Positions 50,641 to 60,161 are shown, numbered from the stretch's first letter. The stretch: 64,000 nt of DNA from an uncultured Oscillospiraceae bacterium (GCA_944386975.1 CALXDC010000011.1:1-64000), one strand, 5' to 3'. Notes: generated by a model not told the origin, from the sequence alone. Made by a program: numbers and translations.

Positions 50641-51903
50641 ATGGAAGCTATTTTGAATTTTATTCAGGATACCGGCTTCTACATGATCGGTTCCAAGGGT
50701 GACTGGCAGACGATTGTGATGATCCTCATCTCCTTCGTCCTGATGTACCTGGCCATCGTGAAGAAGTTCGAGCCCCTGCTGCTGCTGCCGATCTCCTTCG
50801 GCATGCTGGCCACCAACCTGCCCGGCGCTGAGATGTATCACGAGATTCTCTTTGCCGGCGGTCACATCCACTGGGAGCTGTTCGGCGGCTCCCCCATGAC
50901 GGCGGAGCTGCTCAGCGAGCTGCAGGCCTCCGGCGTCAGCGAGGCCATTCTGAACGCCTACCCCGTGGGCGCCACCGTATCCACCGGCCTCATCGACGTG
51001 TTGTACTTAGGCGTGAAGCTGGGCATCTACCCCTGCCTCATCTTCATGGGCGTGGGTTCCATGACCGACTTCGGCCCCCTGATTGCAAACCCCAAGAGCC
51101 TGCTGCTGGGCGCTGCCGCCCAGCTGGGTATCTTCATGACCTATGTGGGCTGCCGCGTGTCCGGCCTGTTCTCTGAGGCGGAGGCCTCCTCTATCGGTAT
51201 CATCGGCGGCGCCGATGGTCCTACCGCTATCTTCGTCACCAGCCGTCTGGCTCCCCACCTGCTGGGGCCCATCGCCGTGGCCGCCTATAGCTACATGGCT
51301 CTGGTGCCTGTGATCCAGCCCCCCATCATGCGGCTGCTCACCACCAAGGCCGAGCGCCAGATCGTGATGAAGCCTCTGCGCGAGGTGTCCAAGCGCGAGA
51401 AGATCCTGTTCCCCATCATGGTCACCGTGTTCGTGGCCCTGCTGGTACCCTCTGCCGCTCCTCTGATTGCCTGCCTGATGCTGGGTAACCTCTTCAAGGA
51501 GAGCGGCGTTGTGGAGCGTTTGACCAAGACCGCCGGCAACGAGCTGATGAACATCGTCACCATCTTCCTGGGCCTGTCTGTTGGTTCCACCGCCACCGCC
51601 ACCACCTTCCTGGAGGGCCGTACCCTCGCCATCATGTGCATGGGCGTCGTGGCCTTCGGCTTCGGTACTGCCGGCGGCGTGGTCCTGGCCAAGATCATGA
51701 ACCTGTTCCTCAAGGAGAAGATCAATCCCCTCATCGGTTCCGCCGGTGTGTCCGCTGTGCCTATGGCCGCCCGTGTGTCCCAGGTGGAGGGCCAGAAGGC
51801 CAATCCCGCCAACTTCCTGCTCATGCACGCCATGGGCCCCAACGTGGCCGGCGTGATCGGCTCTGCCATCGCCGCTGGCGTGCTGATGGCACTGTTCGGT
51901 TAA
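50641..51903 (+). CDS. oadB: Sodium-translocating decarboxylase beta subunit
   Basis: 420 residues with about 10 membrane segments. Family motifs include FMGVGSMTDFGPLIANPKSL, the Na+-site GGADGPTAIFV and NIVTIFLGLSVGSTATATTF. It decarboxylates the carboxybiotin and exports Na+. The operon order is gamma, carrier, beta, alpha with short spacers. Confidence 0.93.
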   Translation: MEAILNFIQDTGFYMIGSKGDWQTIVMILISFVLMYLAIVKKFEPLLLLPISFGMLATNLPGAEMYHEILFAGGHIHWELFGGSPMTAELLSELQASGVSEAILNAYPVGATVSTGLIDVLYLGVKLGIYPCLIFMGVGSMTDFGPLIANPKSLLLGAAAQLGIFMTYVGCRVSGLFSEAEASSIGIIGGADGPTAIFVTSRLAPHLLGPIAVAAYSYMALVPVIQPPIMRLLTTKAERQIVMKPLREVSKREKILFPIMVTVFVALLVPSAAPLIACLMLGNLFKESGVVERLTKTAGNELMNIVTIFLGLSVGSTATATTFLEGRTLAIMCMGVVAFGFGTAGGVVLAKIMNLFLKEKINPLIGSAGVSAVPMAARVSQVEGQKANPANFLLMHAMGPNVAGVIGSAIAAGVLMALFG

Positions 51904-51922
51904 TTGAGAAGGAGGACCGACT

Positions 51923-53386
51923 ATGGAAACTATGGAATTTCTGTCTAACAAGCCCTTGCTGATCACCGACACCATCCTCCGTGACGCCCACCAGTCCCAG
52001 GCGGCCACCCGCATGACCATCGAGGACATGCTCCCCGCCTGCGAGATTCTGGACTCCATCGGCTACTACTCCCTGGAGTGCTGGGGCGGCGCCACCTTCG
52101 ATGTGTGCATGCGCTTCCTCAACGAGGATCCCTGGGAGCGCCTGCGGACCCTGCGCAAGCACCTGCCCAACACCAAGCTGCAGATGCTCTTCCGCGGCCA
52201 GAACATCCTGGGCTACAAGCACTACGCCGACGACGTGGTAGACGCCTTCTGCCGCAAGAGCATTGAGAACGGCATCGACATCATCCGCATCTTCGACGCC
52301 CTCAACGACGTGCGCAACCTGGAGCAGGCCATCAAGTCCACCAAGAAGTACGGCGGCCAGGTGGAGGCCACCCTCAGCTACACCATCTCCCCCATCCACA
52401 ACGAGGACTACTTCGTGAAGCTGGGCAAGGAGCTGGAGCAGATGGGCGCCGACACCCTGTGCATCAAGGACATGGCCAACCTTCTGCTGCCCATGGACGC
52501 CTACTCTCTTGTCAAGCGCCTGAAGGAGAATGTCAGCATCCCCATCCACCTCCACACCCACAACACCACCGGCACCGGCGACATGGTATACCTGATGGCG
52601 GCTTACGCCGGCGTGGACATCGTGGACACCGCCCTGAGCCCCCTGGCCAACGGCACCGCCCAGCCCGCCACCGAGTCCTTGGTGGCCACCCTGAAGGGCA
52701 CTGTCCGCGACACCGGTCTGGACCTCGGCAAGATGAGCGACGCCGCCGTCCACTTCCGGAAGGTGGCCCAGCGTCTGAAGGACACCGGCGCCCTGGATCC
52801 CAAGGTGCTGAACGTGGACACCAACACCCTGCTCTATCAGGTCCCCGGCGGCATGCTCAGTAACCTCATCAGCCAGCTCAAGCAGGCCGACAAGGAGGAC
52901 AAGTACTACGACGTGCTGGCGGAGATTCCCCGGGTCCGCGAGGACTACGGCTATCCCCCGCTGGTTACCCCCTCCTCCCAGATCGTGGGCACCCAGGCCG
53001 TCATGAACGTGATTCTGGGCGAGCGGTACAAGACCTTCACCAAGGAGTCCCGTGCCGTTCTAAAGGGCGAGTACGGCGCTCTGCCCGGCAAGGTCAACGA
53101 GGCGGTTCGTGCCAAGGCCGGCATCAAGCCGGAGGAGGTCATCACCTGCCGTCCCGCCGATCTGCTGGAGCCCGAGCTGGAGAAGTACAAGGAGGAGTTC
53201 AAGGACATCGCCAAGAGCGAGGAGGACGTGCTGAGCCTGGCGCTGTTCCCCCAGGTGGCCCCCAAGTTCCTGGCCTGGCGCGACGGTCCTCACGACGAGC
53301 CCGCCGCCCCTGCCGCCCCCGCTGCCAAGCCCGCCGCCGATCCCAACGCGGTTCGCGAGCTCTATGTGGAGGACAAGTCCATCTGA
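51923..53386 (+). CDS. oadA: Oxaloacetate decarboxylase alpha subunit (carboxyltransferase)
   Basis: 487 residues. TIM-barrel motifs TDTILRDAHQSQAATRM and LECWGGATFDVCMRFLNEDPWERL, the metal-binding HLHTHNTTG, and the conserved Lys in LCIKDMANL identify the OadA/PycB carboxyltransferase. It moves CO2 from oxaloacetate to biotin, giving pyruvate. It lacks its own biotinyl domain and ends in a short Ala/Pro tail, consistent with the separate carrier. The alpha type argues against glutaconyl- or methylmalonyl-CoA as substrate. Confidence 0.92.
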   Translation: METMEFLSNKPLLITDTILRDAHQSQAATRMTIEDMLPACEILDSIGYYSLECWGGATFDVCMRFLNEDPWERLRTLRKHLPNTKLQMLFRGQNILGYKHYADDVVDAFCRKSIENGIDIIRIFDALNDVRNLEQAIKSTKKYGGQVEATLSYTISPIHNEDYFVKLGKELEQMGADTLCIKDMANLLLPMDAYSLVKRLKENVSIPIHLHTHNTTGTGDMVYLMAAYAGVDIVDTALSPLANGTAQPATESLVATLKGTVRDTGLDLGKMSDAAVHFRKVAQRLKDTGALDPKVLNVDTNTLLYQVPGGMLSNLISQLKQADKEDKYYDVLAEIPRVREDYGYPPLVTPSSQIVGTQAVMNVILGERYKTFTKESRAVLKGEYGALPGKVNEAVRAKAGIKPEEVITCRPADLLEPELEKYKEEFKDIAKSEEDVLSLALFPQVAPKFLAWRDGPHDEPAAPAAPAAKPAADPNAVRELYVEDKSI

Positions 53387-53407
53387 GGACTTCGGTCTTA
53401 AGAAACG

Positions 53408-53441
53408 AACACGGCGTGACGATTGTCACGCCGTGTTTCTT
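53408..53441 (+). terminator. Terminator of the decarboxylase operon
   Basis: AACACGGCGTGAC / GTCACGCCGTGTT stem, loop GATT, then TCTTT. Confidence 0.85.
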
Positions 53442-53458
53442 TACAAGGAGGAACTGCA

Positions 53459-53791
53459 ATGCGGCAGGATACCATCGACCAAGTGCTGGCCTTCCGGGAC
53501 GAACGGGACTGGAAGCAGTACCACAACCCCAAGGACCTGGCCATCTCCCTGAGCCTGGAGGCGGCGGAGCTGCTGGAGGTTTTTCAGTGGAGCGGAAGCG
53601 ACACAGAGTGCCGGGACAAACTGCCGGAACTGCGGGAGGAGCTGGCAGACGTGCTGATGTACGCCATCTCCCTGGCGGACCGGCTGGATCTGGATTTAGA
53701 CGAGATCATTCTGGAAAAGCTCCGGCGCAACGGGGAGAAGTACCCTCTGGAGAAGGCCCGGGGCCGGAAGGACAAGTATACCGATCTGTGA
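53459..53791 (+). CDS. MazG-like nucleotide pyrophosphohydrolase (house-cleaning type)
   Basis: 110 residues from ATG 53459 after AAGGAGG. The metal-binding pattern is SLEAAELLEVFQW and EELADVLMYAISLAD, ending in the KYPLEKARGRKDKYTDL signature of RS21-C6/dCTPase-like proteins. It probably removes non-canonical dNTPs. It is followed at 18 bp by a YjjG-like nucleotidase, which fits a nucleotide-sanitation pair. Confidence 0.88.
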   Translation: MRQDTIDQVLAFRDERDWKQYHNPKDLAISLSLEAAELLEVFQWSGSDTECRDKLPELREELADVLMYAISLADRLDLDLDEIILEKLRRNGEKYPLEKARGRKDKYTDL

Positions 53792-53809
53792 GACGGGAGA
53801 GGAGGCACC

Positions 53810-54496
53810 ATGCGCTACCCCATTTTACTTTTTGACGCGGACAACACCCTCTTCGACTTCCCCGCCGCCGAGCGGGCGGCCTTTCAAGAGGTCTGCCGGG
53901 AGGCGGGCTTTTCCTTCTCCGAGGAGGGGTACGCCCTCTACCACCGGTGCAACGGCGAGCTGTGGGAGGACTTCAACGCCGGGCGATGCACCAAGGAATT
54001 TTTGCTGGTGGAGCGGTTCCGCCGGTACCTCGCCCGGTCCGGTCAGGCCGGCGACCCGGAACAGATGAACCGGACCCACCTTCGGATGCTGGCCACCAGC
54101 GCCGTCCTCTTCCCCGACGCCCTGCCGGTGTGCCGGATTCTGGCGGAAAAGCGGCGGCTCTACATCATCACCAACGCCGTGGAGTCCGTCCAGCGCACCC
54201 GGTTCGCCGCCTCCCCCATTACCCCCTGCTTCCAGGACTTTTTCATCTCCGAGACGGTGGGCTGCGGCAAGCCGGAAAAGGCCTATTTCGACTATGTCTT
54301 GGCCCGCATCCCCGGGGCAAAGCCGGAGGACTGTCTCGTCATCGGGGACTCCCTCTCCAGCGACATCCGGGGGGCCAATAACGCCGGTCTCCCCTGCTGC
54401 TGGCTCAACCACACCGGCAGGCCCCGGCCGGAGGGATTCCGCATCGACTACGAGATCCGCGCCCTCACGGAGCTGCTCCCCCTGCTGGAGGAGTGA
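53810..54496 (+). CDS. YjjG-like HAD nucleotidase
   Basis: 228 residues. HAD motifs: I LFDADNTLFDF, II IITNAVES, III GKPEKAYFDYVL, IV CLVIGDSLSSDIRGANNAG. The FDADNTLFDF form is typical of YjjG/YfnB, which dephosphorylate non-canonical pyrimidine nucleotides. Co-transcribed with the MazG-like gene. Confidence 0.86.
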   Translation: MRYPILLFDADNTLFDFPAAERAAFQEVCREAGFSFSEEGYALYHRCNGELWEDFNAGRCTKEFLLVERFRRYLARSGQAGDPEQMNRTHLRMLATSAVLFPDALPVCRILAEKRRLYIITNAVESVQRTRFAASPITPCFQDFFISETVGCGKPEKAYFDYVLARIPGAKPEDCLVIGDSLSSDIRGANNAGLPCCWLNHTGRPRPEGFRIDYEIRALTELLPLLEE

Positions 54497-54526
54497 GATT
54501 TTCCGGAATCCGATGCAGGGCGCATA

Positions 54527-54555
54527 TTGTTCTACCCTGGCTTTTTCTGTAGAAT
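54527..54555 (+). promoter_or_regulatory. Promoter of the SLH gene
   Basis: TTGTTC, a 17-base spacer, TAGAAT. Confidence 0.55.
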
Positions 54556-54591
54556 AGAGGGGAAAAATCTTTGGAAAGCGAGGTCCCCCCT

Positions 54592-55545
54592 ATGAAAAAG
54601 CTCCCAGCGCTTCTGTTGTCCCTGCTCCTGTCCCTGTCTCTGGCCGTCCCTGCCATGGCTAACGTCACCATCAACATCAACGGCGTGGCCCTCTATGGTG
54701 TGGTCCGGCAGACAGGCAAGACTCTCTCCATCGTGGAATATGACGACAACGGGGTTCCCTCCGTGGTGGAGAAGACCGTCACCGTCTACTATTTCCCAGA
54801 CAGCGGCGGCAGGATTTCCTTGGAGAACAGCGACCTTGTGCCCAGTCTCCTGACCTTTACGCTGACCGACGGCATCTATACCATGACGGACGGCGGCTGC
54901 ATCAGCCAGCCCTGGGAGGTAACAAAAGAGGCGTGGGACACCCCTGACATGCTCTATGAAATCGTGGCAGACGGTATCAACGATATCTTTTTTACTTTTG
55001 ATTCCAATTCGGAGGAGCTTTCTCCCTCCTCCTCCAGTTTCACCGATGTGGCCGTCAACGCCTGGTATGCTGAGCCTGTGACCTGGGCCGTGGCACAGGG
55101 GATCACTACCGGCACCACCGACACCACCTTCTCCCCCAACAGCACCTGCACCACCGCCCAGATTCTCACCTTCCTGTGGCGGGCCAAGGGCTCCCCCGCC
55201 CCCGCCGGTGAGAACCCCTTCACCGATGTGGCGGAGAACGCCTACTACGCCGACGCCGCCATCTGGGCATACGAGAACGGCCTGGTGACCGGCGACACCT
55301 TCAACGGCAGCGCCCCCTGCACCCGCAGCGCCACGGTGACCTACCTGTGGACCCTGGCGGGCAAGCCCTCTACCGGCAGCGCCGCCTTCACCGACGTGGC
55401 GGAGGACGCCGCCTATGCCCAGGCGGTGGCCTGGGCTGTGGAGGAGGGCATCACCTCCGGCACCAGCGACACCACCTTCTCCCCCGACGCCACCTGCACC
55501 CGGGGCCAGATCGTCACCTTCCTCTATCGGGACCTGGCGGACTGA
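54592..55545 (+). CDS. Secreted S-layer-homology protein
   Basis: 317 residues from ATG 54592. Signal peptide MKKLPALLLSLLLSLSLAVP, cleaved near AMANV. A unique N-terminal domain of about 120 residues (ININGVALYGVVRQTGKTLS, TVTVYYFPDSGGRISLE) has no recognised fold. Three SLH repeats follow (FTDVAVNAWYAEPVTWAVAQGI, FTDVAENAYYADAAIWAYENGL, FTDVAEDAAYAQAVAWAVEEGI). The SLH part anchors it to the wall; the function of the N-domain is unknown. Confidence 0.85.
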   Translation: MKKLPALLLSLLLSLSLAVPAMANVTININGVALYGVVRQTGKTLSIVEYDDNGVPSVVEKTVTVYYFPDSGGRISLENSDLVPSLLTFTLTDGIYTMTDGGCISQPWEVTKEAWDTPDMLYEIVADGINDIFFTFDSNSEELSPSSSSFTDVAVNAWYAEPVTWAVAQGITTGTTDTTFSPNSTCTTAQILTFLWRAKGSPAPAGENPFTDVAENAYYADAAIWAYENGLVTGDTFNGSAPCTRSATVTYLWTLAGKPSTGSAAFTDVAEDAAYAQAVAWAVEEGITSGTSDTTFSPDATCTRGQIVTFLYRDLAD

Positions 55546-55572
55546 GATACTCCCCCCAGCCATACAGTAAAG

Positions 55573-55607
55573 CCCCTGCCCGGTTTCGCCGGGCAGGGGC
55601 CTTTTCC
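55573..55607 (+). terminator. Terminator after the SLH gene
   Basis: CCCCTGCCCGG / CCGGGCAGGGG stem with a short T-rich loop, then CCTTTTCC. Confidence 0.85.
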
Positions 55608-55666
55608 ATGCTTTTCCCCTCGCAGCGGGTGCGTTTTCTCTCCGCCGCGCATATTCTGGGAGGTAC

Positions 55667-56503
55667 TCAACGCTCCCCGATGGTTTGCCGCAGCAGGGCG
55701 ATCTCCTTCCCGTGGCCCGGGGTGTCGTGGGGCGTCTCCAGAATGAAGGGCAGATGCCGGAGCCTCGGGTGGGTGATGAAGCGGACGATCCCCTCCAGGC
55801 CCAGGGTCCCCTCCCCAATGGGGGCGTGGCGATCCTTCCGGGCCCCCAGGGGGTTCATGCTGTCGTTGATGTGGCAGGCCTTCAGCCGCTCCAACCCGAT
55901 CACCCGGTCAAATTCCTCCAGTACATCGTCCAGATGGTCCCGCACGTCGTACCCGGCGTCGGACACATGGCAGGTGTCCATACACACCCCCACCTTCTCC
56001 GGCAGCGCCACCATGTCCAGAATCTGACGCAGCTCCTCGAACCGTCCCCCGATCTCGCTGCCCTTCCCCGCCATGGTCTCCAGCAGCACCACCGTCTGTT
56101 GGTCCGGCTGCAAAACGGCGTTGAGCATGTCCGCAATCATCCGGCAGCCCGCCTCCGTCCCCTGGCCCACATGGCTGCCGGGATGGAAGTTGTAGTAGTT
56201 CCCCGGCAGGTGCTCCATGAGCCGGAGGTCCCCCGCCATCATCTCCGCCGCCAGCGCCCGGATGCCCTCATCCTTGGAGCAGGGATTCATGATATAGGGG
56301 GCGTGGGCCACCACCGGCCCGAAGCCCTCCGCCGCCAGCAGCTCCCGCAGCTTCTGCAGATCCTCCGGGTCCACCGCCTTTGCCTTGGACCCCCGGGGAT
56401 TGCGGCAGAAGAAGGCAAAAGTGTTGGCGTCGATCCCCACTGCCGCCTGCCCCATCTTGTAAAACCCACCGGCGCTGGAGAGGTGGGCTCCCAAATATGT
56501 CAT
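55667..56503 (-). CDS. nfo: Endonuclease IV (AP endonuclease)
   Basis: 278 residues. Zinc-site motifs FHPGSHVG, LLETMAGKGSEIGG, GVCMDTCHVSDAGYD, HINDSMNPLGARKDRHAPIGEG and FILETPHDTPG match Nfo. It cuts at abasic sites in base-excision repair. Its ATG overlaps the stop of the upstream cca-like gene by 4 bases. Confidence 0.95.
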   Translation of the reverse strand: MTYLGAHLSSAGGFYKMGQAAVGIDANTFAFFCRNPRGSKAKAVDPEDLQKLRELLAAEGFGPVVAHAPYIMNPCSKDEGIRALAAEMMAGDLRLMEHLPGNYYNFHPGSHVGQGTEAGCRMIADMLNAVLQPDQQTVVLLETMAGKGSEIGGRFEELRQILDMVALPEKVGVCMDTCHVSDAGYDVRDHLDDVLEEFDRVIGLERLKACHINDSMNPLGARKDRHAPIGEGTLGLEGIVRFITHPRLRHLPFILETPHDTPGHGKEIALLRQTIGER

Positions 56504-57840
56504 GACTTGTCCTCCTTTTGGATCTCCGCCGCCGCCAGCTCCAGCAGCAGCTCCCGGTGGTTGGGGGCCTTCTCCTCCACCACCTGATCGAGCAGAAAAT
56601 TCAGCATATCCCCCACTGCCTTTCCCTGCAAACCAAGAGCCAGCAGGTCATTTCCCTTTACAGCCAGCTGCTTCAGGGAGAAGCACTGATCCTCCCGCAG
56701 CACCACATTCAGCATCTCCTCCACCTGGTCGATCCACTGCTGGCGGCCCAGATAGGCCGGGTGCTGGGCCAGATTGTCCCCCCGCTTCACCTGGAGAAGC
56801 CTCCGGAAGTCCTCCTCCCCCAGCCGCCGCAGCATCCTGCGGATGCCCTTCTCCGTCATGGTAATGGGGGCGTCGTGGAACCGCACCAGGCGGCAGATGG
56901 CCTCCCGGCTGTCCCGGTCCATCCGCAGCCGTCCGCAGATCTCCCGGGCAATCTCCTCGCTGCGGCGGCCGTGGTCGTAGAAATGGCCCACCCCCTCGCT
57001 GTCCACGCTGAAGGTGTCCGGCTTGCCCAGGTCGTGGAGCAGCAAAGTCCATCGGACAATGGGGTCCCGGGGGGCTGCCGCCATGGCCCGGACGCTATGC
57101 TCCCAGACGTCAAAGCAGTGGTGGCGGTTGCGCTGGTCAAAGCCCACTGCCGGCAGAATCTCCGGCAGCACTACCCCCACCACGTCGGCATACTCCAGCA
57201 GCACCTGGTCCGCCGCAGGGCCTTGAAGGAGCTTGGTCAGCTCCTCCCGCACCCGCTCCATGGCGATCCGGCCCAGCAGGTCCTTATGGCGCCGGAGAGC
57301 CGCCTCGGTATCCGTGTCGATGGCGAAGGAAAGTGCGGCAGAAAACCGGAGGCACCGGAGAATCCGCAGAGCGTCCTCCGTCAGCCGACGGTCCGGGTCC
57401 CCCACGCACCGCAGCAGTTCCAATCGGAGGTCCTCCTGTCCCCCGAAGGGGTCCGCCAGGTTTCCCTCCCCGTCCATGGCCATGGCGTTGATGGTGAAGT
57501 CCCGCCGCCTGAGGTCCTCGGTGAGAGAGCGGGTGAAGGTCACCGCCTCCGGGTGGCGGCAGTCCTGATAGGGCCCGTCCAGCCGGTAGGTGGTCACCTC
57601 CACGCCGCCCCCCTCCGTCAGCACCGTGACGGTGCCGTGGCGCAGCCCCGTAGGGACGGTTCGAGGCGCAAAAAGAGCCAGCACCTCCTCCGGGAGAGCG
57701 GAAGTGGTCACATCCCAGTCCTGAGGGGTCCGGCCCAGCAGCAAATCCCGCACGCAGCCGCCCACGCACCAGGCCTCCCGGCCCGCGTGGCGGAGAACCT
57801 CCAAAATTCTTTTTACTTCAGCTGGAATTTCCGGGGACAT
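56500..57840 (-). CDS. cca: CCA tRNA nucleotidyltransferase / poly(A) polymerase family with HD domain
   Basis: 446 residues. Nucleotidyltransferase head: AWCVGGCVRDLLLGRTPQDWDVTTS, with RRDFTINAMAMD and DALRILRCLRFSAAL neck motifs. A C-terminal HD domain (LLHDLGKPDTF, FYDHGRRSEEIAREI) follows. It adds or repairs the 3' CCA of tRNA. HD domains add phosphohydrolase activity in some members. Confidence 0.92.
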   Translation of the reverse strand: MSPEIPAEVKRILEVLRHAGREAWCVGGCVRDLLLGRTPQDWDVTTSALPEEVLALFAPRTVPTGLRHGTVTVLTEGGGVEVTTYRLDGPYQDCRHPEAVTFTRSLTEDLRRRDFTINAMAMDGEGNLADPFGGQEDLRLELLRCVGDPDRRLTEDALRILRCLRFSAALSFAIDTDTEAALRRHKDLLGRIAMERVREELTKLLQGPAADQVLLEYADVVGVVLPEILPAVGFDQRNRHHCFDVWEHSVRAMAAAPRDPIVRWTLLLHDLGKPDTFSVDSEGVGHFYDHGRRSEEIAREICGRLRMDRDSREAICRLVRFHDAPITMTEKGIRRMLRRLGEEDFRRLLQVKRGDNLAQHPAYLGRQQWIDQVEEMLNVVLREDQCFSLKQLAVKGNDLLALGLQGKAVGDMLNFLLDQVVEEKAPNHRELLLELAAAEIQKEDKS

Positions 57841-57932
57841 GGGGCTACCTCCTGGGATGATTTTACTGTAATATGGACAAAATAGCGGCGGATATACTTT
57901 TCAGAATCGGCAGGTTTGTGCGCCCTTGTTTC

Positions 57933-57961
57933 TTGCATAAGCCTCTGAAATCCATTATAAT
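57933..57961 (+). promoter_or_regulatory. Promoter of murC
   Basis: TTGCAT, a 17-base spacer, TATAAT. It lies in the 180-bp divergent gap with cca. Confidence 0.75.
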
Positions 57962-58019
57962 ATTTTAGTCAGATTTTCACAAGTACCGGCGAAAAAACGA
58001 CGTTTTTGGAGGAACACAC

Positions 58020-59381
58020 ATGCCTTCCAACATTCGCGATTTTATCCGCCCCGGCTGCCGGGTCCACCTGTGCGGCATCGGCGGTGTCTCTATGTCTCCC
58101 CTGGCGGAGGTACTCCACACCATGGGCCTTCAGGTCCACGGCAGCGACATGCAGGAGAGCCCCACCGTAGTCCGCCTCCGGTCCCTCGGCATCCAGGTGG
58201 CCATCGGCCACCGGGCGGAGAACATCCAGGGTGCGGAGTTTCTGGTCCGCACCGCCGCCGTCCACGACGACAACCCGGAGATCGCCGCGGCCCACGCCGC
58301 CGGCATTCCCGTCTTCGAGCGGGCGGAGGCCTGGGGAGCCATCATGCAGGGCTACCGCAACGCCCTGTGTATCGCGGGCACCCACGGAAAGACCACCACC
58401 ACCTCCATGGCCACTCACGTGTTCATGGCAGCTCAGGCGGACCCCACGGTAATGATCGGCGGCACCCTGCCTCTGCTCCACAGCGGCTACCGGGTTGGCG
58501 GCGGTGACACCATTATACTGGAATCCTGTGAGTACTGCAACTCCTTCCTCCACTTCTTCCCCACCGTGGCGGTGGTGCTGAACGTGGAGGCGGACCACCT
58601 GGATTTCTTCAAGGATCTCCAGGACGTGCAGCACTCCTTCCGGCGCTTTGCCCAGCTGGTTCCCCCCGGAGGCACGGTGGTGGCCAATGCCGACGACAAG
58701 AACACCATGGAGGCCCTGAAGGGCCTTCCCCTCTTCACCTTCGCCGTCCGCTCCGATGCGGACTGCAAAGCAGAGCATATCGCCTACACCAACGGCCTGC
58801 CCGCCTTTGACGTGGTGGTTCATGGGAAGCACTACGCCCACGTGGAGCTGCAGGTGGGCGGCGAGCACAACATCCTCAACGCCCTGGCCGCCGCCGCAGC
58901 AGCCTATGTGCTGGGTCTCCCCGCCCAGGCGGTGGAGAAGGGGCTGGCCACCTTTACCGGGGCGGGCCGCCGCTTCGAGTACAAGGGCGAGTACCACGGC
59001 GCCAAGATCTACGACGACTACGCCCACCACCCCGGAGAGCTGCACATGCTGCTGAACATGTCCAAAAGCCTGGGGTACCGGCGGATCATCTGCGCCTTCC
59101 AGCCCCACACCTACACCCGCACCAAGGCCCTCTTCCCCCAGTTTGTGGAGGAGCTGAAGCGGGCAGACCTGGTGGTACTGGCGGAGATCTACGCCGCCCG
59201 GGAGCAGAACACCATCGGCATCTCCTCCAAGGACCTGGCGGCGGAGATTCCGGGCGCCGTCTACTGCGCCACCCTTCCGGAGGTGACGGAAACCCTCCGG
59301 CAGCTGGCCCGGCCGGGAGACCTGATCCTCACCGTAGGAGCCGGCGACATCTACACCGCAGGGGAAGCCCTGCTGCATTAA
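58020..59381 (+). CDS. murC: UDP-N-acetylmuramate-L-alanine ligase
   Basis: 453 residues. N-terminal VHLCGIGGVSMSPLAEVL and GSDMQES, P-loop CIAGTHGKTTTTSM, central LNVEADHLDFFKD and GEHNILNALAA, and the C-terminal IYDDYAHHPGELHMLL, all MurC-typical. It adds the first amino acid to the peptidoglycan stem peptide. It is isolated from other mur genes in this window. Confidence 0.95.
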   Translation: MPSNIRDFIRPGCRVHLCGIGGVSMSPLAEVLHTMGLQVHGSDMQESPTVVRLRSLGIQVAIGHRAENIQGAEFLVRTAAVHDDNPEIAAAHAAGIPVFERAEAWGAIMQGYRNALCIAGTHGKTTTTSMATHVFMAAQADPTVMIGGTLPLLHSGYRVGGGDTIILESCEYCNSFLHFFPTVAVVLNVEADHLDFFKDLQDVQHSFRRFAQLVPPGGTVVANADDKNTMEALKGLPLFTFAVRSDADCKAEHIAYTNGLPAFDVVVHGKHYAHVELQVGGEHNILNALAAAAAAYVLGLPAQAVEKGLATFTGAGRRFEYKGEYHGAKIYDDYAHHPGELHMLLNMSKSLGYRRIICAFQPHTYTRTKALFPQFVEELKRADLVVLAEIYAAREQNTIGISSKDLAAEIPGAVYCATLPEVTETLRQLARPGDLILTVGAGDIYTAGEALLH

Positions 59382-59426
59382 TCCCTGGCGCTGCGCGCCA
59401 TCTGACCGACGAAAGAGAGTGAGAGT

Positions 59427-59990
59427 ATGACCATTTCCCAGATCTACACCACCCCTCCCACGGACCAGCGCTCCCCGGTGGAGCAGGCCACCTTCCAGCT
59501 GCTGGAGCAGCTGCATATTCCCTACGAGCGGGTGGAGCACGAGCCGGCAGACACTATGGAGGACTGCCGGGAGATCAGCGAGGCCCTCTGCGTGCGGGTG
59601 TGCAAAAACCTGTTTTTGACCAACCGGCAGCAGACCCAGTTCTATCTTCTGTGCATGCCGGCCTCCAAGGCGTTTAAGACCAAGGATCTGTCCGCTCAGA
59701 TTCAGTCCGCCCGGCTGAGCTTCGGCTCGGCAGAGAAGATGGAGGAGCTGCTGGGGGTAACCCCCGGGTCCGCCTCCATTCTGGCGCTGATGAACGACCA
59801 TGAAAACAAGGTGCAACTGCTTTTGGATCGGGATCTCTACAGCAAGGAGCACATCGGCTGCCACCCCTGCAAGAACACCGGCACCCTGCGGTTGGAGACC
59901 TCCGACGTGCTGAACATCTTTCTGCCCCATGTTCACCACAAGGTGAAGGTGGTGGACCTGCCTGACAACAGCGCCCAGGCCACCGCGTGA
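59427..59990 (+). CDS. ProX/YbaK-type tRNA-editing deacylase
   Basis: 187 residues. Conserved ERVEHEPADTMEDC, VCKNLFLTNRQQTQFYLLCMPASK, LSFGSAEKMEELLGVTPGSASI and HPCKNTGTLRLE match the ProXp-ala family. These free-standing editing domains hydrolyse Ala-tRNA(Pro) made in error by ProRS. It may be co-transcribed with murC (45-bp gap). Confidence 0.88.
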   Translation: MTISQIYTTPPTDQRSPVEQATFQLLEQLHIPYERVEHEPADTMEDCREISEALCVRVCKNLFLTNRQQTQFYLLCMPASKAFKTKDLSAQIQSARLSFGSAEKMEELLGVTPGSASILALMNDHENKVQLLLDRDLYSKEHIGCHPCKNTGTLRLETSDVLNIFLPHVHHKVKVVDLPDNSAQATA

Positions 59991-60060
59991 CGCGGCAGGA
60001 GAGGGACTGCGCCTCTCTCCCCATCTCCGATCTGTGATCGGTCTGTTCCCTGACAACACG

Positions 60061-60102
60061 GGAGCGTCCGGAGCCGCCATCGGCGCCGGGCGCTCTGTTT
60101 TC
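60061..60102 (+). terminator. Terminator after the editing deacylase gene
   Basis: A GC-rich hairpin (GGAGCGTCCGG... / ...CCGGGCGCTC) followed by TGTTTTC. Confidence 0.7.
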
Positions 60103-60116
60103 ATGGAACCAAAGAC

Positions 60117-60151
60117 AAAACAGCGGCAGAGGAAGACTCTGCCGCTGTTTT
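60117..60151. terminator. Bidirectional terminator by upp
   Basis: CAGCGGCAGAG / CTCTGCCGCTG stem flanked by AAAA and TTTT, so it can end the leftward upp transcript and rightward read-through. Confidence 0.85.
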
Positions 60152-60161
60152 CCGTTTTTCT

